Assembly: GCA_021798135.1 (NCBI GenBank)
Contig: JAJZYI010000073.1
Coordinates: forward strand, 1-12,629
Direction: 5' to 3'
Origin: Actinomycetes bacterium
GTDB taxonomy: Bacteria; Actinomycetota; Acidimicrobiia; Acidimicrobiales; UBA8190
Length of the DNA: 12,629 bases
Shown here: positions 9,296 through 12,629 of the stretch, one piece after another
How positions within the stretch are numbered: the stretch's first letter is position 1
How the letters are laid out: each line of letters begins with the position of its first letter
The notes under the pieces: model-generated
Seen by the model: the letters and a program-made list of their open reading frames with translations, nothing else
The model's database searches: none
What the model was told of the DNA's origin: nothing
Position numbers and translations under genes: made by a program

Positions 9296-9952
9296 GTGGG
9301 CACCTCGGGCCGGCTCGTCGCGCTCGAGGGCGTCGACGGGTGCGGCAAGTCGACGCAGGCGCGGCTGCTGGCCGCGGCGGTCGGGGTGGAGCCCACCGCG
9401 GAGCCCGGTGGCACGCCGGTCGGCGCCGCCCTGCGCCGCGTGCTCCTCGACCCGGGGCTGCCCGACCTGGACGAGCGCACCGAGGCGCTGCTCATGGCGG
9501 CGGACCGGGCCGAGCACGTCGCCCGGGTCCTGCGGCCCGCCCTGCACGCCGGGCGGTGGGTCGTGACCGACCGGTACTCGGGGTCCACCCTGGCCTACCA
9601 GGGGTACGGCCGGGGCCTGGACCTCGACGACCTGCGGCGCCTGCTGTCCTGGGCGACCGGCGGGCTCGCCGCGGACCTCAGCGTCGTGCTCGACGTCGAC
9701 GTCGCCGCCGCTGCGGCCCGGGCCGCCGGGCGGTCCGGCGGCGGGGAGACCGGCGCGGGCGGTGCCGACAGGATGGAGCGCCGCGGAGCTGCCTTCCTGC
9801 AGCGGGTGGCGGACGGCTACGCAGCGCTGGCGGCCGCCGATCCCGAGCGGTGGGCCGTCGTCGACGGGTCGGGTCCGGTGGAGGAGGTGGCATCGGCCGT
9901 GCGCGCCACCGTCGCGGCGCGCCTCGGGGAGCCACCCGGGGGGTGGCGGTGA
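9296..9952 (+). CDS. tmk: Thymidylate kinase (dTMP kinase)
   Basis: A 218-residue cytosolic kinase converting dTMP to dTDP with ATP, an essential step of dTTP synthesis. The P-loop is GVDGCGKST at 12-20. EPGGTPVG at 36-43 is the conserved substrate-side motif. DRYSGSTLAYQG, starting at D92, contains the DRY motif and the dTMP-binding STxAYQ segment. MAADRAEHV at 67-75 is the usual helix. The LID region, about 150-165, is Gly-rich and poorly conserved (GRSGGGETGAGG) before DRMERRGAAFLQRV. GTG 9296 is chosen: it sits 8 bp after the topA stop and gives the normal short lead to VALEGVDGCGKST. No strong ribosome site is seen, which suits coupling to topA translation. Its stop overlaps the holB start. 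Size is typical (about 205-215). Confidence 0.95.
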   Translation: MGTSGRLVALEGVDGCGKSTQARLLAAAVGVEPTAEPGGTPVGAALRRVLLDPGLPDLDERTEALLMAADRAEHVARVLRPALHAGRWVVTDRYSGSTLAYQGYGRGLDLDDLRRLLSWATGGLAADLSVVLDVDVAAAAARAAGRSGGGETGAGGADRMERRGAAFLQRVADGYAALAAADPERWAVVDGSGPVEEVASAVRATVAARLGEPPGGWR

Positions 9953-11076
9953 GCGCACCGGCGCCAGGTGCCCGGCCGGACCCGGCGCTGTTCGCCGAGG
10001 TCGTCGGCCAGCCCGACGCGGTGGCCGCCGTGGTGGCGGCCTGCAGGCGCCCGGTGCACGCCTACCTGGTGGTCGGCGCGGCCGGCTCGGGGACCGCTGC
10101 CCTCGCCCGCGGGCTCGCCGCCGCGCTGCTGTGCCCCGACGGCGGGTGCGGGCAGTGCGGGACCTGCCGGAGGGTGCTGGCGGGCGCCCACCCGGACCTG
10201 GTGGAGGTCGAGCGGGCGGGGGCCGCCCTGCAGACGGGCGAGGCCCGTGCCGTGGTGGCCGCGGCGCAGCGCCGGCCGCTCGAGGCCGCCAGGCAGGTCA
10301 TCGTCGTCCCCGACGTCCACCTGGCCCCGGCGGTGGTGCCGGTGCTGCTCAAGACCGTCGAGGAGCCGCCGCCGTCCACGGTCGTGGTCCTCACGGCGGA
10401 GACCGTGCCGCCGGAGCTCGTGACGCTGGCGAGCCGCTGCGCGCGCATCACCCTGCGCGAGGTGGAGGCCGACGTCATCGCCGACTGGCTGGTGCGGACC
10501 GGCGTCGACCCGTCGGTGGCCGACGACGCGGCCTGGGCGTCGGGCGGCAGCCCCGGCCGCGCCCGCCTGCTGGCCGCGGACCCCACCCTGGCCGAGCGCC
10601 GCCGGCTGTGGCGGTCGGTTCCCGACCGCCTCGACGGGACCGGGGCGACGGTCGCCACGGTCGCGAGCGACCTGGTGGCGGCCACCGACCAGTCGGTGGC
10701 GGCCCTCGCCGAGCGCCACCGCCAGGAGGCGGAGTCAGCGGCCGAGCGGGCCGAGTCCATGGGGGAGCGCGCCGGCGCGGCACGCAAGGCGCTCGAGGAC
10801 CGCCACCGGCGGGAGGAGCGGCGGTGGCGGACGGACGAGCTGCGTGCCGGGCTGGCGGTCCTGGCCGGGGCGTACCGCGACCGGGCCGTCGGCGGCGGGC
10901 CGGTCGGCGCGGCCAGGCGGGCGGCGGCGGCCGTCGGCCTGGTGGAGGACGCCGCCCGCGCGCTCGTGCGCAACCCCGGCGAGCGCCTGCTGCTCCAGGC
11001 CCTGCTCCTGCGCCTGGGCGAGCCGTCGCCCTCCGCCGGCAATGCACGTGCCCTGGGCGGGCCGGCCGTCGGATAG
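9949..11076 (+). CDS. holB: DNA polymerase III clamp-loader subunit delta' (HolB-like)
   Basis: A 375-residue AAA+ family clamp-loader subunit of the replicative polymerase. FAEVVGQPDAVAAVVAA, then HAYLVVGAAGSGTAALA (residues 37-53), gives a P-loop position in which the Walker Lys and Ser/Thr are replaced (T49, A50). This fits a delta' that does not bind ATP, not DnaX. Four cysteines, C62, C67, C70 and C73, form the zinc module. VVPDVHLAPAVVPVLLKTVE (D122 in the Walker B position) and the sensor motif SRC at 162-164 follow. Residues about 250-308 are a long charged helix (Glu/Arg/Ala), likely coiled, and the C-terminus is the helical collar. The GTG at 9949 overlaps the tmk TGA (GTGA), with GGGGGG just upstream; GTG 9943 is an alternative. 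It is the third gene of topA-tmk-holB, and its TAG lies in the next promoter. Confidence 0.93.
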   Translation: MSAPAPGARPDPALFAEVVGQPDAVAAVVAACRRPVHAYLVVGAAGSGTAALARGLAAALLCPDGGCGQCGTCRRVLAGAHPDLVEVERAGAALQTGEARAVVAAAQRRPLEAARQVIVVPDVHLAPAVVPVLLKTVEEPPPSTVVVLTAETVPPELVTLASRCARITLREVEADVIADWLVRTGVDPSVADDAAWASGGSPGRARLLAADPTLAERRRLWRSVPDRLDGTGATVATVASDLVAATDQSVAALAERHRQEAESAAERAESMGERAGAARKALEDRHRREERRWRTDELRAGLAVLAGAYRDRAVGGGPVGAARRAAAAVGLVEDAARALVRNPGERLLLQALLLRLGEPSPSAGNARALGGPAVG

Positions 11077-11079
11077 CCT
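11051..11079 (+). promoter_or_regulatory. tRNA-Thr promoter overlapping the holB stop codon
   Basis: TAGCCT at 11074-11079 is a good actinobacterial -10 and includes the holB stop codon TAG (11074-11076). Transcription would start near 11086, about 3 bases before the tRNA. A possible -35 (CCCTGG, 11051-11056, 17-base spacing) is weak and lies inside holB. Confidence 0.5.
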
Positions 11080-11088
11080 GTGGCCTTC

Positions 11089-11161
11089 GCCTGGGTAGCT
11101 CAGCCGGTAGAGCAGCGCACTCGTAATGCGCAGGTCAGGGGTTCGAGTCCCCTCCCAGGCT
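11089..11161 (+). tRNA. tRNA-Thr, anticodon CGU
   Basis: A complete cloverleaf can be drawn. The acceptor stem is GCCTGGG with CCCAGGC, the D stem GCTC/GAGC, and the anticodon stem GCGCA/TGCGC around loop CTCGTAA (anticodon CGT, reading ACG). The variable loop is AGGTC and the T arm AGGGG-TTCGAGT-CCCCT. The discriminator base is T at 11161. CCA is not encoded, so it must be added enzymatically. Placement directly after topA-tmk-holB is a familiar actinobacterial arrangement. ACG is a frequent codon in GC-rich genomes, so this isoacceptor should be in demand. Confidence 0.97.
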
Positions 11162-11184
11162 CGGGGGTCGGCGTGCCCGGTCCG

Positions 11185-11199
11185 GCGGGCGGGGCCCGC
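11185..11199 (+). terminator. Short GC hairpin after tRNA-Thr
   Basis: GCGGGC, loop GGG, GCCCGC: a 6-bp stem 24 bases after the tRNA. It has no T tract. It may end or stabilise the tRNA precursor before the sigma-factor promoter. Confidence 0.4.
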
Positions 11200-11224
11200 A
11201 CCCTGGTCTCGCCGCCCGAGGCGC

Positions 11225-11230
11225 TAGGGT
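11225..11230 (+). promoter_or_regulatory. -10 box of the sigma-factor operon
   Basis: TAGGGT matches TAnnnT. Counting its last base as -7 puts +1 at 11237, one base before GTG 11238, so the mRNA would be leaderless. No clear -35 is seen, and I find no GGAAT-N18-GTT motif (the SigR-type promoter) nearby. Confidence 0.5.
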
Positions 11231-11237
11231 GCGTGGA

Positions 11238-11816
11238 GTGGCCGACCAGGCGGACTTCTCGGACGTCGCCATGGAGCACATGCCGGCGCTCTACTCCGCA
11301 GCGCTCCGCTTGACGCGCAACCCCGCGGACGCCGAGGACCTGGTGCAGGAGACCTTCCTGAAGGCGTACCGCGCCTTCGGCAGCTTCCAGGAGGGCACCA
11401 ACCTCCGGGCGTGGCTGTACAAGATCCTGACCAACACGTTCATCAACAACTACCGGGCGGCCAAGCGCCGGCCGGAGAAGGCGGACGTCGAGGACGTCGA
11501 GGACCTGTACCTGTTCCGGCGGCTGGGGGAGCTGCAGGCCGGCGCGGCGGGCCGCTCGGCCGAGGAGGAGGTCTTCGACCGCTTCACCGACGACGAGGTG
11601 AAGGCCGCGATCGAGTCGCTCCCCGAGGCCTTCCGCATCGCCGTGCTCCTCGCCGACGTGGAGGGGTTCTCCTACAAGGAGATCGCCGAGATCACGGACG
11701 TGCCCATCGGCACGGTGATGAGCCGGATCCATCGGGGAAGAAAGGCGCTGCAGAAGGCGTTGCTCGATTTCGCAGTGGCGCGTGGCCTGGTCGGCAGCGC
11801 GGACACCGGGCGCTGA
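11238..11816 (+). CDS. sigR: ECF RNA polymerase sigma factor, SigR/SigH type (thiol-oxidative stress)
   Basis: A 192-residue ECF sigma factor that directs RNA polymerase to stress promoters. Region 2 spans about 13-78: ALRLTRNPADAEDLVQETFL for core binding, then FGSFQEGTNLRAWLYKILTN and NTFINNYRAAKRRP, highly typical of the SigR/SigH group. Region 4 spans about 118-178: IESLPEAFRIAVLLADVEGF, then the helix-turn-helix YKEIAEITDVPIGTVMSRIHRGRKAL. The acidic linker between them contains EDVEDLYLF. The next gene is a zinc anti-sigma factor of the RsrA type, the usual partner. I chose GTG 11238 because it matches the leaderless -10 spacing; GTG 11229 would add three residues but overlaps the -10 box. 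No long N-terminal isoform like the Streptomyces SigR' is possible from a start inside the gap to the tRNA. The subgroup assignment rests on remembered sequence features and on the partner gene. Confidence 0.92.
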   Translation: MADQADFSDVAMEHMPALYSAALRLTRNPADAEDLVQETFLKAYRAFGSFQEGTNLRAWLYKILTNTFINNYRAAKRRPEKADVEDVEDLYLFRRLGELQAGAAGRSAEEEVFDRFTDDEVKAAIESLPEAFRIAVLLADVEGFSYKEIAEITDVPIGTVMSRIHRGRKALQKALLDFAVARGLVGSADTGR

Positions 11817-11831
11817 CGGCGTCTGGGCCAT

Positions 11832-11837
11832 GGGAGG
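11832..11837 (+). promoter_or_regulatory. Strong ribosome binding site of the anti-sigma gene
   Basis: GGGAGG lies 7 bases before ATG 11845. This strong internal site contrasts with the absent site before the sigma gene and may keep anti-sigma synthesis at least equal to that of sigma. Confidence 0.7.
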
Positions 11838-11844
11838 GTGAGGC

Positions 11845-12123
11845 ATGGACAGCGGCGACCACCAGGTCGACTGCAGCGAGACGATCGGGCGCATCTACCA
11901 CTTCCTGGACGGGGAGCTGACGGAGGAGCGGCGCCAGGAGATCCAGCGGCACCTCGACGAGTGCCCTCCCTGCGTCGAGGCGTACGACTTCGAGGCGGAG
12001 CTGCGCCACCTGGTGGCGAACCGCTGCCGCGACCACGTCCCGCCGTCCCTGCTCGAGCGGGTCCGCGCCGCGCTCGAGCAGGAGCAGCGCCGCAGCCCGG
12101 AGGCGATGCCCGGCAGCGGATGA
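11845..12123 (+). CDS. rsrA: Zinc-binding redox-sensitive anti-sigma factor, RsrA family
   Basis: A 92-residue cytosolic anti-sigma factor that should hold the upstream sigma factor until thiol oxidation releases zinc. The zinc anti-sigma motif HxxxCxxC is H36, C40, C43 (HLDECPPC). An upstream cysteine, C10 in the DCSE segment, sits where Streptomyces RsrA has its redox-active partner Cys11. A further cysteine, C61 (NRCRD), aligns with the RsrA Cys61-Cys62 pair, but only one is present here. DCSETIGRIYHFLDGEL and CVEAYDFEAELRHLV follow the RsrA pattern closely. There is no membrane segment, so it is a soluble sensor. It lies 28 bp after the sigma gene behind a strong ribosome site, so the two are co-transcribed. 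A GC hairpin follows 7 bp after its stop. Confidence 0.9.
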   Translation: MDSGDHQVDCSETIGRIYHFLDGELTEERRQEIQRHLDECPPCVEAYDFEAELRHLVANRCRDHVPPSLLERVRAALEQEQRRSPEAMPGSG

Positions 12124-12130
12124 CCGCCGA

Positions 12131-12151
12131 CGGCGCCGCGCTGCGGCGCCG
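12131..12151 (+). terminator. Strong GC hairpin ending the sigma/anti-sigma operon
   Basis: CGGCGCCGC, loop GCT, GCGGCGCCG: a perfect 9-bp all-G/C stem starting 7 bases after the rsrA stop. No T run follows, as is common for proposed terminators in GC-rich actinobacteria. Confidence 0.6.
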
Positions 12152-12181
12152 GCCCGGGCAGCGCCCCCGCCGTGCCGTCCT

Positions 12182-12187
12182 TACACT
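12182..12187 (+). promoter_or_regulatory. -10 box of the DUF2342 gene, leaderless arrangement
   Basis: TACACT fits TAnnnT. With its last T as -7, +1 falls exactly on the G of GTG 12194. No recognisable -35 or Shine-Dalgarno sequence is present. Confidence 0.5.
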
Positions 12188-12193
12188 GGTCCC

Positions 12194-12629
12194 GTGAGCA
12201 GCCCCGTGTCCTGGGACGTGGCGCAGCGCGTGGCCACCTGGGTGGCGACCGGGCGCGGCGCCGGCGCGACCGGACCGGACCTGAGCGACGCCGTCCGCGA
12301 GCGGCTCCACGCCGACTTCGCCGAGGTCACCGCGCAGGCCGAGGAGCTCGTGGTCGCCGAGACCGGGCTGCGACCGGCGTCGGGATCGGCCCGGGGGGCC
12401 GTCGTCGACCGGCCGGCGTGGGTCGCCTCCAACATCGCCACCTTCCGCCGCCTGGTGGAGCCCGTGCTGGAAGGTCTCCCGAGCACGGCCCTGCCCGGCC
12501 CGCTGGCACGGGTCGGGCCCCAGGTGACCGGGGCGCAGATGGGGGCGGTGCTGGGCTGGATGTCCACTCGCGTGCTCGGCCAGTACGACCTCCTCGTGGC
12601 GGGGGACGACGGCGCGGGCGACGTCGTCA
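12194..12629 (+). CDS. DUF2342 / 'coenzyme F420 biosynthesis-associated' protein, 3' end missing
   Basis: The first 145 codons of an open frame that runs off the window. Family features I recognise are VDRPAWVASNIATFRRLVEP (71-90, the DRPxWV motif), GPQVTGAQMGAVLGWMSTRV (108-127) and VLGQYDLL (127-134). These are typical of the N-terminal half of the DUF2342 family (TIGR03624), annotated as zinc-dependent metalloprotease-like or F420 biosynthesis-associated. The zinc-binding HExxH segment would lie beyond the edge, so it cannot be checked. The role is not established; the F420 link is known only from phylogenetic co-occurrence. GTG 12194 is favoured because a TACACT -10 box would place transcription start on it. 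A hairpin separates it from rsrA, so it is probably an independent unit. Confidence 0.82.
   Translation, partial: MSSPVSWDVAQRVATWVATGRGAGATGPDLSDAVRERLHADFAEVTAQAEELVVAETGLRPASGSARGAVVDRPAWVASNIATFRRLVEPVLEGLPSTALPGPLARVGPQVTGAQMGAVLGWMSTRVLGQYDLLVAGDDGAGDVV

Overview
This window is very GC-rich, actinobacterial-type DNA with strong G/C bias at third codon positions, several GTG starts and tightly packed genes. The gene order topA-tmk-holB-tRNA-Thr, a SigR/RsrA-type redox sigma factor and anti-sigma factor, a DUF2342 'coenzyme F420 biosynthesis-associated' protein, and a pair of TrkA/RCK proteins divergent from an APC-type permease all point to Actinomycetota. A deep-branching class such as Acidimicrobiia is a reasonable guess, but the sequence alone does not prove it. 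Nearly everything is chromosomal housekeeping. I see no insertion sequence, phage, CRISPR or plasmid signal.

Left part (1-3536), a potassium module. Two TrkA-type NAD-binding RCK proteins run leftward and overlap by 4 bases; the distal one is cut by the window edge. A large transporter runs rightward from a 205-bp divergent promoter region. It resembles the KimA/KUP-like K+/H+ symporters of the APC superfamily, including their cytosolic universal-stress-like C-terminal domain, and carries an extra OB-fold domain at its very end. In other actinobacteria that OB-fold is, as I recall, a separate small gene of the same neighbourhood, so this is an apparent gene fusion and the most unusual item here.

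Middle (3537-6293). A 423-bp gap holds a perfect GC palindrome, a good candidate promoter and a structured leader. It is followed by hppA, a K+-independent proton-pumping pyrophosphatase judged by its GNTTKAITKG signature.

Replication cluster (6294-11161). topA starts close to a perfect TTGACA box. tmk and holB follow in an operon-like run with an 8-bp gap and a GTGA overlap. TopA has four zinc-free C-terminal repeats and a long Lys/Ala tail. tRNA-Thr(CGU) follows directly, and its -10 box overlaps the holB stop codon.

Right part (11162-12629). A SigR/SigH-like ECF sigma factor and its zinc-binding anti-sigma RsrA form a redox-response operon closed by a strong hairpin. The 5' part of a DUF2342 gene then runs off the edge. 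Several genes (the inner trkA, sigR, DUF2342 and possibly topA) have a -10-like hexamer placed so that transcription would begin at or a few bases before the start codon, suggesting common leaderless transcription.
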